Below are positions 20,566 to 33,900 of a stretch of 60,000 bases of DNA, piece by piece. The stretch's first letter is position 1. Every line of letters starts with the position of its first letter. The notes below the pieces were generated by a model. That model was not told where the DNA came from. It saw only the letters and a program-made list of their open reading frames with translations, and did not search any database. Source of the DNA: Adiantum capillus-veneris (lineage: Eukaryota; Streptophyta; Polypodiopsida; Polypodiales; Pteridaceae); the NCBI GenBank assembly GCA_014529385.2, contig CM043943.1, positions 153,802,092 through 153,862,091 of the forward strand. The letters run 5' to 3'. Made by a program: the position numbers and the translations under genes.

Positions 20566-22287
20566 TTATCCTTGAATGCCGATTGAAGATGAGCAAAAGC
20601 TCAACTTCTCCTTGTTGACCACCTTTGTAAACATGTCTGCAGGATTTTCACTTGTATGCACCTTTCCTAGCTTTAGCTGTCCCTCTTCCAAAAGAGTGCG
20701 TATGAAGTAATATCTCACCTCAATGTGCTTTGTCCTTGAATGAAAGGCTGAGTTCTTTGCAAGATGGATAGCTCTTTGGCTATCACTATACAAGACACAA
20801 TTGTCTTGTTTGAATCCAAGCTCTTCTAAGAATCTGTGAAGCCACAGAATTTCTTTGCTTGCCTCCGTCATTGCTACATACTCTGCTTCCGTGGTAGAAA
20901 GTGAAACCACTTTCTGTAGCTTTGAAGCCCAGCTTACTGCTGTGCCTCCAACCGTGAACACATAGCCAGTAGTGCTCCTTCGAGTATCTTTGTCACCTGC
21001 CATATCTGCATCAGTATACCCTTCTAGAAAAATATCAGTTCCTCCAAAATACAAAGCATTTGTTGTTGTCCCTTTTAGATACCTAAGTATCCACTTCACA
21101 GCTTGCCAATGCTCTTTACCTGGGTTGTCCATGAACCTACTCACAACTCCCACTGCATGTGCAATGTCTGGCCTTGTCCAGACCATAGCATACATTAGAG
21201 AACCTACCGCTGCAGCATATGGAACTTTAGACATATAGGCTATCTCCTCTTGTGTCTTTGGACACATATCCTTCGTTAGTTTAAAATGACCAGCCAAAGG
21301 TGTAGAAACTGGTTTTGCATTTTGCATTGAAAACCTTTCTAGTACCTTCTTGATGTAATCTTCTTGAGATAGCTTTATTGTCTTCTTCGTCCTGTCCCTT
21401 GATATTTTCATACCAAGTATCCTCTTTGCAGTACCTAAATCTTTCATTGAAAAAGATTTGGACAGCTCCTCTTTTAGGTCTTTGATGTCCTGCATGTTAG
21501 CACTTGCAATCAACATGTCATCAACATACAACATTAGGATGATGAATTTCCCATCTCCCAAATTCTTCGTGTAGACGCAGTGATCCGAGTTGCATCTTGT
21601 GAATCCATGATCCAACATCCATCGATCAAACTTCAAGTACCATTGTCTTGATGCTTGCTTTAAACCATACAAGCTCTTCTTTAATCTGCAAACCATTTTC
21701 TCCTTACCTTTTACTTCATACCCCTTTGGTGGAAGCATGTAGATTTCCTCCTCTAAGTCATCGTGAGGGAATGCCGTATTTACATCCATTTGCTCGAGAT
21801 TTAGATCATGAGCAGCCACAAGGCTTAAGACAAGCCTAATTGAGTTCATTTTTACAACAGGAGAAAATATTTCATTGAAGTCAATACCTTTCTTTTGAGA
21901 AAAACCTTTTACCACAAGCCTAGACTTGTACCTTTTCTTCCCACCTTCTTCTTCCTTTAGCTTGTACACCCATTTGTTTTGAAGTGCCCGCTTACCTTTA
22001 GGCAACTCAACCAACTCCCATGTTTGGTTGCGATGTAGTGAGTCCATCTCCACTTGCATGCTCTTCGTCCATTGTTCTTTGGATTCATGTTGCATAGCTT
22101 CTTTGTATGATTCCGGCTCTCCAGAATCTGAGATCAAGAGATGGTTGAAGGAAGGAACAAACCTTTCTGGAGGTCTACTTGCTCTTGTAGATCTTCGGGG
22201 AATAGGTTGAGGCTCCTCATTTGGTTGACGTTGTTGCACATTGTCACCGTTTGCAGTCCTTGAGTCTTCACCGTCCTCAAGCTCCAT
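20566..22287 (-). pseudogene. Copia element 2 RT and RNase H
   Basis: The 573-residue frame has the RT entry words (NQTWELVELPKGKRAL, KNKWVYKLK-like), MDVNTAFPHDDL where copia usually has MDVKTAFLHGDL, SLYGLKQASRQWY, the catalytic YVDDM (D256, D257) and LGMKISRD. RNase H shows GYTDADMAGD and LSTTEAEYVAMTEA, and the frame closes with HSRTKHIEVRYYFIR. It is separated from integrase by a run of A residues (T run on + at about 22302-22320) that puts the two in different frames. The domain itself is uninterrupted. Confidence 0.92.
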
Positions 22288-22294
22288 GTACTCA

Positions 22295-23158
22295 TCACCT
22301 GTTTTTTTTTTTTTTTTTTTCCAAGTAATCTTTGTACATATTTTGTTCGTTAAAAATTACATCCCTACTCCTTAAGATTTTACCATCTTCAGGATTCCAT
22401 AGGAGATACCCAAAGTCTCCTTCTCCATAGCCAATGAAGAAACACTTTTTGGAGTTTGCATCTAGCTTTGATCTTAGGCTTCTATCTATGTGCATGAAAG
22501 CCTCACACCCAAACACTTTGAGAAATGCATAATTCACCGGTTTACCTGTCCATGCCTCTTTTGGAACTCCCCCATCCAATGCCGTTGAGGGTGACCGATT
22601 GATTAAGTACACAGACGTATTTACAGCTTCCGCCCAAAGCCCAAGCGGTAGGCCTGCATGTAGCCGCATGCTTCGTGCTCGTTCCATGATTGTCCTCTTC
22701 ATCCTTTCCGAAATCCCATTTTGTTGAGGTGTCCTTGGGGTTGTCCTTTGCCTCCGAATGCCATTGCTAGCACAAAATCTTTCAAAAGCTTGGCTGCAAT
22801 ATTCGCCTCCATTGTCGGATCTGAGGCATTTAACCTTGGTACCTGTTTCATTTTCCACAAAGGCTTTCCACCTTTGAAATATGGAAAATACATCGGATTT
22901 ATTCTTCATGACATAAACCCATGTTTTTCTACTCGCATTGTCTATGAATGTTACATAGTACAATGAGCCACCAAGTGATGGTGTACTTGCAGGACCCCAA
23001 ACATCAGAATAAACCAACTCAAGTTTTTTATTTTTTCTTTCATTTCCTGCTTTTTGAAATTTTACCCTCTTTTGTTTACCATAAACGCAATCTTCACAGA
23101 ACTCTAAGTCCACTTCTTTCAAACCTGGTAGAAGCTTCTTTGTTTGAAGGATTTGCAT
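22295..23158 (-). pseudogene. Copia element 2 integrase
   Basis: It continues the GAG-pre-integrase zinc region (FCEDCVYGKQKR), then the catalytic core with D52 (YSDVWGP), D115 (RSDNGGEY) and E151 (QQNGISERMKR). All three catalytic residues are kept. The C-terminal region carries VFGCEAFMHI and GYGEGDFGYLLWNP. It is in the same frame as the protease ORF and separated from it only by a TAA codon near 23160. It ends in a Lys-rich run read from the homopolymer. Confidence 0.92.
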
Positions 23159-23161
23159 TCC

Positions 23162-23644
23162 TTAGGCACTCATATGCCCAAGTCGGTAGTGCCACACCGC
23201 ACTGTCAACTTTTGTAGTTGCTGCACAAGCTGAAGGTTGCGTGCTAACAGTACACAAGTAAAGTGTACCGACTTTTTCTCCCTTGGCAACCACCAAAGAT
23301 CCCTTTGAGATCTTCCACCATTTGTTTCCGAATGCAATGTTGTGACCTTCATCGTCCAATTGTCCTGTAGAGATCAAATTTTTACGAAGAGAAGGAACAT
23401 GCCTAACATCTTTAAGCTTCCATTCATTTCCATTAGCAGTTTTGACAGAAACTGTCCCTTTGCCGACAATCTCACAAGCTTCATCATCTCCCAAGTATAC
23501 ATACCCAAAATTACCTTTGGTGTAGTCTTGGAAATGTTGCTTGTGTGGTGTCGCATGGAGTGAAGCCCCGGAATCTACTATCCAGGAATTAGACACATTG
23601 TCTAATGAGAGAATTAGAGCATCTTGCTCTACTTTACCTGCCAC
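23162..23644 (-). pseudogene. Copia element 2 protease and GAG-pre-integrase region
   Basis: The protease active site WIVDSGASLHATP is intact, followed by VRHVPSLRKNLISTGQLDDEG and WHYRLGHMS, the first part of the integrase zinc domain. A stop follows HMSA; the downstream integrase resumes in the same frame, so this is a nonsense mutation rather than a frameshift. Confidence 0.9.
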
Positions 23645-24081
23645 ATTGGCCTCCGATGTTGGCTTGTTGTCTTGGGACTCTCTCTCCTTCTTCTTCTTGG
23701 ACCAGAAATCCTTCTTGACGTGGCCTTTCTTGCCTCAGTTCCAACATTCAAGAACTGACTTTGTGCGTGACTTGCTCCGCCTTGAACGATCACGACCCTT
23801 TTGGTTTTTGAACCTCTCCTTAGGCCTTCCTCTTGTTTCCACTAATAGTGCAGCACTTGATGATTCTCCTCTGCTTCTCCTTCGCATTTCCTCGCTTAGG
23901 AGAACACCCACAACATCATCAAACTTAAGAGTATTTGTGCCAGATATAGAATTACTTACAGCCATCACAAGGCTGTCCCAACTATCCGGTAGAGATGATA
24001 GTATAAGGAGAGCTCGCACTTCGTCATCGAAATTGATTTTCACTTATCGAAATTGACTTATGTTTGTGTTAAAGTCATTTA
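23645..24081 (-). pseudogene. Copia element 2 gag, C-terminal part
   Basis: It encodes KINFDDEVRALLILSSLPDSW, a typical copia gag helix, then a basic Arg/Ser region and a zinc knuckle in which one Cys codon is now TGA and another position reads Phe (CWN-stop-GKKGHVKKDF). The upstream edge at 24078-24081 is the TTTA duplicated by the giant transposon. An in-frame TAA also lies near 24044. Confidence 0.88.
24078..24081. repeat. Left target-site duplication of the giant transposon (TTTA)
   Basis: TTTA here and at 53732-53735. Removing one copy plus 24082-53731 makes the gag reading of element 2 continuous (EHL followed by NDFN), which fixes the boundary. Confidence 0.88.
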
Positions 24082-24097
24082 AAGACCATATTAGGTA
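24082..24097 (+). repeat. Left terminal inverted repeat of the giant transposon
   Basis: AAGACCATATTAGGTA, a perfect 16 bp inverted match to 53716-53731. Confidence 0.92.
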
Positions 24098-24580
24098 AAG
24101 TGGGAAAATCCCAATTCCCAGGTTGGACAACTTTCAATATATCATGTATAAAATATAGAGATTTTGTCAAAAATTTGAGTTTTCTTAAGGTCTCATTCCA
24201 CTTTATGCACATACAATACACAATGAAAAAACTAAAATATCATGGTTTCAATCAATTGGATTATTAGGAGAGGAGTATATTGCATCCATTATCGTTGTCT
24301 ATGTTCTTCTGTCCTACCTACAACTTATCTCAACATGGAGAGCTTGGTTTCTATGGTCCACCACTTGTCCAAGTTAATGTAAAAGTGACTCAAGGTTCAC
24401 AACTTGTGAAAGCAAGGATCATTGAGGAATACAATCCACTTGGCTATTTTTTCTTAATTTATTGCATGTGACATTTAAGCAAGGTCCACTTCTAATCTAT
24501 AACTTTTTAATTTGAGGCATGGGGCATACATAAAATATATGTAGCATATGCTCTATTGCCTCATAGGAAGGTTGGTTTCA
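24098..24580. other. Left subterminal region
   Basis: No gene. It begins with AAGTGGGAAAATCCCAATTCCCA and is AT-rich. One array-type word in the minority orientation (CCACCACTTGTCCAAG) lies at about 24358-24374. Confidence 0.6.
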
Positions 24581-27500
24581 TGTGCACTTATCCATGCTAG
24601 CCTATCTTGGAGAAATGATGGAGCTTGCTTCTCTCCTTGTTTCAATGGAGACTAGCTTGGACAAGTGGTGGACCTTTGCTTCTCTCTATGTTTCAATAGA
24701 GTTAGCTTGGACAAGTGGTGATCTTGGAACAAAACCCCCATGTAAAAATATCATGGGTATTCAAGTGATTAGAAAGATTACCATTTAAGATATAAACCTT
24801 ATAGGTTGGACAACTAGATCTTGGCTTGGAGAAATGGTGGACCTTTGATTCTCTCCATGTTTCAATGGAGTCTATCTTGGAGAAATGGTGGAGCTTGCTT
24901 CTGTCCATGTTTCAATGGAGCCTAGCTTGAACAGTTGGTGGACCTTTGCTTCTCTCTATGTTTCAATAGAGTTAGCTTAGACACGTGGTGGATCTTCAAA
25001 ATAAACCAACTACTATCAATGTTGCCTAGCTTGGACAAGTGGTGGAGTGTTTTCTCTACTCCATGTTTCAATGGATCTTAGCTTGGACAAGTGTTGGACC
25101 TTAAAACAAAAACCCCATGTACAACATAGAATGGATTTTCTAGATTTCAATGGAGTCTAGCTTTAACAAATGGTGGAGCTTGTCTTCATCCATGTTTTCA
25201 ATGAAACTAGCTTGGACAAGTGGTGGACCTTGTAACAACCCCCCCATGTACAACATATCATTGGTTTTCTAAGTGATGGGAAGGAATACCATTCAAGATA
25301 TAAACTTATAGCTTGGATAAGTAGTTGACTTTTAAAACCAAATTCATCATAATACAATGAAATACAGGTCAGCCAATTCCTAAATCTTGAGACCAAACCT
25401 CCCATGCTATTAGAGATAATATATTGGATAAGTGGTGGACCTTCTATTATTTTCCCATGCCTAGTTTAGACAACCGGTACACTTTGCAGCTATAAAGGTG
25501 GACGAGTTGTGGAGCCTTGTTTCTATCCATGTTTTAATGGGATCCTAGCTTGGACAAGTGGTGGACCTTGGAAAAAAGCTTCCATGTACAACATATATGA
25601 GGTTTTCCATGTTTTATTGGAACCTATCTTGGACAAATGGTGAAGCTTGCTTCTCTCCATGTTGATTTTGGAACTACCTTAGACAAGTGGTGGAGCTTTG
25701 CTTTTCTACTCTTCATAATACAATGAAGTATATGTTGGTTACATGGTGAATCTTAAGGCCAAACCTCCCATTTTACTAGAGATGTTAGGTTGGACAAGTG
25801 GATCAACCTTCTATCATTTCTCCATGACTATATTGGACAATTAGTAGACCATAACATCTCTCTATGTTGTCTAGAGATGAGCTTGGACAAGTGATGGACC
25901 CTGCTTCTCTCTTCCCCTTGGTTTACTAGTTTGAAGACTCAGTATATATACTTTCTTAGATCTAGCTTGAACAAGTGGTGGACCTTGCATCCACAATCTT
26001 AATTCAGTACAAAAAGTATATGAAAAAATAAACATAGGAATCTTGGTTTGAAGGTCAAGCAATTAGGTTCCAAATGCACATAATAATATATTTCCACCCA
26101 TATAAAAGAAAGTTAAAATATGTTATTACCAAATTGACAAAGGTAACGTCCAAGAATTATATCTTTGCATCTGTCAGATCTAAATCTTCATCAAGGCGAC
26201 ATGCATGTATACATCAACTTTCAAGCCATTCAAGAATACATGCACTTAGATTCCATAGTTTTGTTTTCAAAGTCTTTTAGGTTCTAAAACTCTTTCACAT
26301 AAAGTATGTAATGACAAAATTCTTGAAGCAAACATTTGTGCCCAAGAAAAAGATCCCTCTCACATATTTAAAGTCCATGAATTCTCTGATCCACACTTAC
26401 AAGTTTTATTTTGACATCAAACATCAATTCTTTCATAGTTCCAAATAAATGCAACCTCGATATGAATTGACAAAAAATGAATTTCTTTTACTATATGACC
26501 CAACATAGGCCCCAATCAAATAAAAAATGAGTCCCCAAAAATTTGGGTGCACTCTAGCAATACATCAGAGTCCCCTTACAATAGGATGCACTCCAATAGT
26601 ACATTGAAGTCCCCTTAGAGTAGGGTGCACTCCATTCAAGTGTTCATAAAATTGACACACCTTTTTTTAAAAAAAAAAAGACTATATCAAATTATACAAA
26701 TGTTGAAAGATACACACTAGAATAAAAAAAGCATCTTATAGCCATATTTATTCAATGCTTTCGTGTTGACAAGTACACACCAAGGACATAATTTGTCTCA
26801 GAATCACTATACTGATTTACAATTGTGTTGTATGTATAGACTCTCTTATCTCTTGCATACAACCATCCTACCAACCATGAATTATGGTTCTCTGCAAGAA
26901 GTTTTGAAGTTGCTCGGAAGTTTGCCTCCACATCTTTGGAAATATAAGATATGTCCCTGGCATGTTCCACATCACCCTATATGGAGTGTCATCAAAAATT
27001 AAGGTATTGTTTGCATCCAAATCCTCAAATATCTTCCAAATATCACTCAGATTTTTGTGATAAACCCTTGTAAATCCTAACATGATATTTGGATTTTGGC
27101 ATTTTTGTTACTCATAAACACCTTGAACTTGGTATACTGCTCAGGAAAACATTTTGTGTGATGCGTTGCACCCTTGTTAAGTTATAGCAACTCCATATCC
27201 ATAGCTCAAAGTATTCAGCACAAAAATCCAAAAAACTTTGTGCGTCTGGTCGCACCACATGATAAACTTCATCTTTGTCCTCCACAAGTCGCATGTGTTG
27301 AGCCCAAGATGGCATAGAATCTCCATGTTTCATTTCAACTGTCTTGAGAAGTAACCCCTCTAGATCCAAGATAAGTACTCTTTTGATGTCCTTGAAAGCA
27401 AGTGGTAGGTGATAAGGAGGTGATTCATTCCTTGGACAAGGTCTTGGAGGAGGTTGGATGGGTAATTCAATAGTTTTCTTCAATTTATGCCAGCATATAG

Positions 27501-30500
27501 CCAATCCATTTTTCTGTAATGGTTCTGAAATTAAAGAACAAGAACACTTAATGCAAACACAACAATAGACATGAGTTTTACATTGTCTACCCTAAGGTTT
27601 TATTAGATACCAAAATCCATCTATGATCTACTCATTAATAGAAAGAAAGTCAAATTAAAATCCTGACTCTTTTTTATGCTACACTCTCTCTTAGTCTCAA
27701 TACCATGGAGTTCAACTAGACTTAAGTCAACTAATAACTACTACTTGTTGTTAAAGGTATGCTTGAAGTGTATAAGGCTTAACCAATGCTCTAGTGTAGA
27801 ATGGGTATTTAGGTCTCAAGGTCTACCACTTATCCAAGCAAAGATCCATTTAGATATGGAAACCCAATTTTTCTTAATATAATGATATAGAGTGGACAAG
27901 TGGTGAATCCTGAGACCAAGCCACTCATGCTACTAGGGATAATAGGTTGGACAAGTGGTGGACCTTGAATGTAAACCCCCCATGTACAAAGTATCAGGGG
28001 TTTTGGGTATTTCAATGGACTCTAGCATCTTGGAAACATGGTGGAGCTTACTTCTCTCCATGTTTCAATGGAGTCTATCTTGGATAAATGGTGGAGCATC
28101 ATTCTCTCCATGTTTCAATGGAGCCTAGCTTGGACAAGTGGTGCACGTTTGTTTCTCTCTATGTTTGAACAGATTTAGCTTGGACAAGTGGTGGACCTTG
28201 GAACAAAATCCCCATGTAAAACATATCATGGACATTACAAGTGGTGAGAAAAAATACCATTCAATATATAACCTTATAGGTTGGAAAAGTGGTGGACCTT
28301 AACACCCAATTATTATTAATATAATGACATAGAGTGGACAAGTGGTGAATCTTGCGACCAAACCTACTAGGAAAAGTACGTTGGACAAGTGGTGGACTTG
28401 AATGCAAACCCCCCATGTACAAAATATTACTCATGCTACTAGGAATAATTTGGTATTAAGGTCCATGTTTCAATGGAGCCTAGCTTGGAAAAGTGGTGGA
28501 CCTTTGTTTCTCTCTATGTTTCAATAGATTTGCTTGGACAAGTGGTGAACCTTGGAACAAAACCCCCATGTAAAGCATGTCATGGGCATTACAAGTGGTG
28601 AGAAAAAATACCATTCAAGGTATAACCTTATAGGCTGGACAAGTGGTGGACCTTAGCACCCAATTCCTCTTATTATAATGACATATAGTGGAAAAGTGGT
28701 GAATTGTGAGACCAAACCTACTAGGGATAATAGGTTGGAGAAATGGTTGACCTTGAATGTAAATCACCCATGTACAAAATATCATGGGTTTTGCGTATTT
28801 CAATGGAGCCTAGCATCTTGGAGACATGGTGGAACTTACTTCTCTCCATGTTTTAATGGAGCCTATCTAGGAGAAATGGTGGAGGTTCCTTCTCTCCATG
28901 TTTCAATGGAGCCTAGCTTGGACAAGTCGTGGACCTTTGTTTCTCTCTATGTTTGAATATGGTTAGCTTGGACAAGTGGTGGATCTTGGAATGAAACTCC
29001 CATGTAAAACATATCATGGGCATTTCAAGTGGCGAGAAAGGATACCATTTAAGATATAACCTTATAGGTTGGACAAGTGGTGGACCTTAACACAATATAA
29101 TGACATAGAGTGTACAAGTGGTGAATCTTGAAACCAAACCACTCATGCTACTAGGGATAATAGGTTAAACAAGTGGTGGGCCTTGAAATAAAACCCCCTA
29201 GAGTGTTTCAATGGAGCCTAGCTTGGAAACATGGTAAAGCTTGCTTCTCTCCATGTTTCAATGCAGCCTATCTTGGATAAATGGTGCAGCATCATTCTCT
29301 CCATGTTTCAATGGAGCCTAGCTTGGACAAGTGGTGGACCTTTGTTTCTCTCTATGTTTGAATAGAGTTATCTTGGAAAAGTGGTGGACCTTGGAACAAA
29401 AACCCCATGTAAAACATATCATGGGCATTACAAGTGGTGAGAAAAAATACCATTCAATATATAACCTTATAGGTTGGACAAGTGGTGGACCTTAACACCC
29501 AATTATTCTTAATATAATGACATAGAGTGGATAAGTGGTGAAATTGGGACCAAACCTACTAGGGAAATAGGTTGGACAAGTGGTGGACCTTGAATGTAAA
29601 CGCCCCATGTACAAAATATCACTCATGCTACTAGAAATAATTTGGTATTAAGGTCCATGTTTCAATGCAGCCTAGCTTGGAAAAGTGGTGGACCTTTGTT
29701 TCTCTCTATGTTTCAATAGATTTATCTTGGACAAGTGGTGTACCTTGGAACAAAACCCCCATGTAAATCATGTCATGGGCATTACAAGTGGTGAGAAAAA
29801 ATACCATTCAAGCTATAACATTATAGGTTGGACAAGTGGTGGACCTTAACACCTAATTCCTCTTAATATAATGACATAGAGTGGACAAGTGGTGAATCAT
29901 GAGACCAAACCTACTAGGGATAATAGGTTGGACAAGTGGTGAACCTTGAATGTAAACCCCCATGTACAAAAAATTATGGGTATTGGGTATTTCAATGGAG
30001 CCTAGCAACTTGGAGACATGGTGGAGCTTATTTCTCTCCATGTTTCAATGGAGCCTATCTAGGAGAAACAGTGGAGGTTCCTTCTCTCCATGTTTCAATG
30101 AGCCTAGCTTGGACAAGTGGTGGACCTTTCTTTCTCTATATGTTTTAATAGAGTTAGCTTGGACAAGTGGTGGACCTTGGAATGAAACCCCCATGTAAAA
30201 CATATCATGGGCATTTCAAGTGGTGAGAAAGGATACTATTTAAAATATAACCTTATAGGCTGGACAAGTGGTGGACCTTAACACATATTTCTTCTTAATA
30301 TAATGACATAGAGTGTACAAGTGGTGAATCTTGAGACCAAACCACTCTTGCTACTAGGGATAATAGGTTGGACAAGTGGTGGACCTTGAATGTAAACCCC
30401 TCATGTACAAAATTATGGGTTTAGGGTATTTCAATGGAGCCTAGCTTGGAGACATGGTGGAGATTGCTTCTCTCAATGTTTCAATGGAACCTATCTTGGA

Positions 30501-31730
30501 GAAATGGTGGATCATCCTTCTCTCCATGTTTCAATGGAGCCTATCTTGGACAAGTGGTGGACCTTTGCTTCTCTCTATGTTTTAATGGAGTTAGCTTGGA
30601 CAAGTGGTGGGTCTTGGAACAAAACCCCTTTGTAAAACATAGCATGGACATTACAAGTGATGAGGAAAAATATCATTCAAGATATAACCTTATAGGTTGG
30701 AAAAGTGGTGATGGACCTTGACAAGTGGTGAAGGATACCATTTAAGATATACCCTTATAGGTTGGACAAGTGGTGGACCTTAACACCCAGTTATTCTTAA
30801 TATAATGACATAGAGTGGATAAGTGGTGAATCTTAAGACCAAATCACTCATGCTACTAGGTATAATACGTTAGAGAAGTGGTAGACCTTGAATGTAAACA
30901 CCCCATGTACAAAATATCATGGTTTTAGGGTGTTTCAATGGAGCCTAGAATCTCGGAGACATGGTAGATCTTGATTCTTTCCATGTTTGAATGGCACCTA
31001 TCTTGGAAAAATGATGGAGGTTACTTCTCTCCATACTTCAACGGAGCCTAGCTTTGACAAGTGGTGAACCTTTGCTTCTCTCTATGTTTGAATAGAGTTA
31101 GCTTGGACAAGTGGTGGACCTTTGCTTCTCTCTATGTTTGAATAGAGTTAGCTTGGACAAGTGGTGGACCTTGGAATGAAACCCCCGTGTAAAACATATC
31201 ATGGGCATTTCAAGTGGTGAGAAAGGATACCATTTAAGATATAACCTTATAGGTTGGACAAGTGGTGGACCTTAATACATAGTTCTTCTTAATATAATGA
31301 CATAGAGTGTACAAGTGGTGTATCTTGAGACCAAACCACTTGTGCTACTAGGGATCCTAGCTTGGACAAGTGGTGGACCTTGGAAAAAAGTCCCCCTGTA
31401 CAACATAGATGAGTTTTTTCATGTTTTAATGGAAGAGAGATTCGACAAATGGTGGAGCTTGCTTATCTCCATGTGGATTTTAGAACTAGCTTGGACAAGT
31501 GGTGGAGCTTTGCTTTTTTACTCTTCATAATACAATGATGTATAGGTTGGTTACATGGTGAATCTTAAGGCCAAACCTCCCATCTTACTAGAGATGATAG
31601 GTTGGACAAGTGGTCAACCTTCTATCATTTCTCCATGCCTATAATTAGACAATTAGTAGAACTAGCATCTTTCTATGTTGTCTAGAGCTGAGCTTGGACA
31701 AGTAGTGGACCTTGCTACTCTCTTCCCTTG
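24581..31730 (+). repeat. Left motif array (TTGGACAAGTGGTGGACC orientation)
   Basis: Dozens of exact or near copies of TTGGACAAGTGGTGGACCTT lie on the + strand, with irregular short spacing and framing words such as CTCTCCATGTTTCAATGGAGCCTAG-like units. From about 27.9 to 31.3 kb these are ordered into higher units of several hundred bases that are the reverse complement of the units at 40.4-45.7 kb. Short open frames in the array are by-products. The stretch 26000-26750 is largely free of the motif and is AT-rich without a gene; the HAD-like gene at 26.8-27.5 kb interrupts the array. Confidence 0.85.
26752..27524 (-). pseudogene. FCP/NIF-type HAD phosphatase-like gene, frameshifted
   Basis: An exon starts after a TTTAATTTCAG acceptor (exon from 27524). 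It encodes a Pro-rich stretch, then the HAD motif I region VLILDLEGLLL, where the second Asp of DxDxT is Glu, then VVRPDAQSFLDFCAEYFELWIWS. The frame breaks near 27130. Further on, in other frames, come VYHKNLSDIWKIFEDLDANN and the motif III block LIFDDTPYR (27083-26868). At least two frame changes without plausible introns suggest decay. It parallels the HAD gene at 32.7-33.9 kb, including the intron phase. Relatives dephosphorylate the RNA polymerase II C-terminal domain or other proteins; activity here is doubtful. Confidence 0.65.
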
Positions 31731-32606
31731 GATTATTAGTTTGAAGACTCATTATATATACTTGCTTAGATCTATATAATTACTCATTAGTTAGGTTACA
31801 AGTGGGTATGTAATTTGTTAGCCTCAAGGGACTTTGAATATTGAATAGTAAGAAAGTCAAGTGCTGGTTTGAAGATCTTTTGCTTATCTAAACTAGACTC
31901 TAACTCAATAATAAGTTTCATAAGTTCCAAATTGTCCTATCTAGGCTCCAAAAGAGTCTTAATTGGTTTGTGCTAGATTCTAACTTCCTTGATGGGGTAG
32001 AATCCTAGAAAAATGAGGCACTATAAGTTTTACCTTAGCTCAAATGGATTTTTCACTTAAACTCGACTGCAATTTGGCTATCTAGTCTTTGTCTCGATGG
32101 AGTTTAACACTAGATACATAGTAGTGATATTTAAGCTTCATGTCTCTTCACTTGATCGAGATATGAGACCATACTTTCAAGGTCACCACTTGTCTTACCT
32201 AAAGACCAATGTGAGACATGGGAGCAAGAAAGCCATCCAATATTGTTTTAAGGACTATTACATAGGCAATCAATAACTTAAGTAAAGCAAAAAGACTTGG
32301 ATCTTTCACAATTAATAACTTAAGTAAAGCCAAAAAGACTTGGATCTTTGACAGTTTTTTTCAAACTAAAAAAGCACAATCTCATGCTAACAAAACTATA
32401 AATCACAATTGAAAGGTTTGAACAAGAAAAAGATCAACAATCTTAATAAGAAGGATACTTTTCATTTCATTTGATGATTACAAACTAAAATAAAGTCTCT
32501 CAAGAAATTGATAAACAAAAAATGTAGGTGACTGCTTCATTATTTTGAGCAAAAATATCAAAATCTCTATTGATTGAGCTCCATCTAGTAGTATCCTTTG
32601 TAAGAT
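31731..32606. other. AT-rich spacer without gene
   Basis: No array motif and no credible gene. A stretch of about 40 bases (AATAACTTAAGTAAAGC...GGATCTTT) is tandemly duplicated at about 32271-32352. Confidence 0.5.
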
Positions 32607-32701
32607 CCTGCAAGAAGGAATAAAAAGAAAGATTTGTTAGATACCATGCACATGAGTGTTCAAGCATGTGTATCAAGAATATATGACATGTCACTAGTAC
32701 C

Positions 32702-33900
32702 TTAGGGTTGCTTTCTATCCAGCCTTAGAAGATTGTTCTCAGCTTTCACCTTATTTATATAAGCCTTTGCTGTGGTTGCCTTCAAAACTCCTTTTGTGTT
32801 ACAACCCAATTGCCTAGCTAAAGTGGTCAATTGTGACGCCTTCATGCTTTCAATGGGTGTACGCTCCTTTGCCAAGATCTCTTGTATTTGGGCTCTTCTC
32901 ATTTCATTGCGGTGGCTTGTGTCACTTGCATCTTCAATGATAGTTTCATCTCTGTCACCTTTTGCAGGTGGTATTCTTCTTGTAAAGAACACCTTAGCTG
33001 ACCAAACATCATTTTTTTGCTTCCAATACTCCATGATTTGTTTGTATTCACTATCATTTGTCACTATAGGTTGTCCATAACGATTAGAAGCAATTAAATC
33101 ACGCACATCCCTTCTCTCATCAAGCTGAATCAAGTATGGCAGTAGCTCCTCCAAGAGCATATTGTCAACCATCTTCTCAGCATCAAATTGTGGTGGAAAA
33201 ATGCAATTGTTTGCTGGTGAAATACATCCCTTGTAAGGAGAGTCATCAATAAGCACTGTTCTTTGTGGATCACATTCAAACCCCATGGCAATTTTGGCTA
33301 GAGGCTTGAACATTGCCTCAACGTTTGGATTGTCGGGTCTAAACAATTTTTGAGTTTGAGCGGTGTAGCAAACATCTTGCGACCAAATTGCAAAGAAAGG
33401 CAATGTATCCTCAGCTAAGTTGTTTAGTGCTGCAAGGATTTGATACACATTATTCCTAGTAGCTGTCGACCAAATTGCAACATTAAACCTTTGTAAAATA
33501 GTCTTCAAGAATTGGATGCAACCTGGCCTGAGTATAATATATCTTTTTGAATCCATTTGCACTGAGTTGTGGTGTGAGGATGGTTGAGGGGAACGTTTCA
33601 ACAATAGACCATTTAAATCCAATATAATTGTAAGCATGGATTTCTCAACATCTACGCTACATGACGTAGTACCAATTGGCAATAGCTCGTGAGTGGACTT
33701 TTCAGTCTCTTTTGATGTATGTTGCATTTTTGAAGCATCGATTTCTTGGTTCTCATTATTGGAAGCTTGCTCAAGTTGCACAACACTAGACTCTAGTATA
33801 GAAATATCATCCATCTTGGGCACTTTAGAAACCATAGAATCTATGGATTCTATAGTTGTTGACTGAACCATAGGAGCATTATCCATCCCAGTTTGTGAAT
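32702..33900 (-). CDS. FCP/NIF-type HAD phosphatase-like protein with SAP-like C-terminus
   Basis: The exon opens after a TTTTCTTAG acceptor (exon base 33900); the first Met in it is at 33886 (MDNAPMVQ), and an upstream exon is possible because the exon starts in phase 1. About 395 residues. A Ser/Thr-rich N-terminus is followed by the HAD domain: LTIILDLNGLLL (motif I; second Asp of DxDxT is Asn), YIILRPGCIQFLKTIL, VAIWSTATRNNVY (motif II) and VLIDDSPYKG (motif III). Near the end, MKASQLTTLARQLG with LKATTAKAYINKV resembles a SAP helix-extension-helix DNA-binding motif. No frameshift is seen. A possible further exon (acceptor TTCTTGCAG, 32607-32500) lies downstream but after the stop. The missing second Asp leaves catalysis uncertain. 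Confidence 0.72.
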
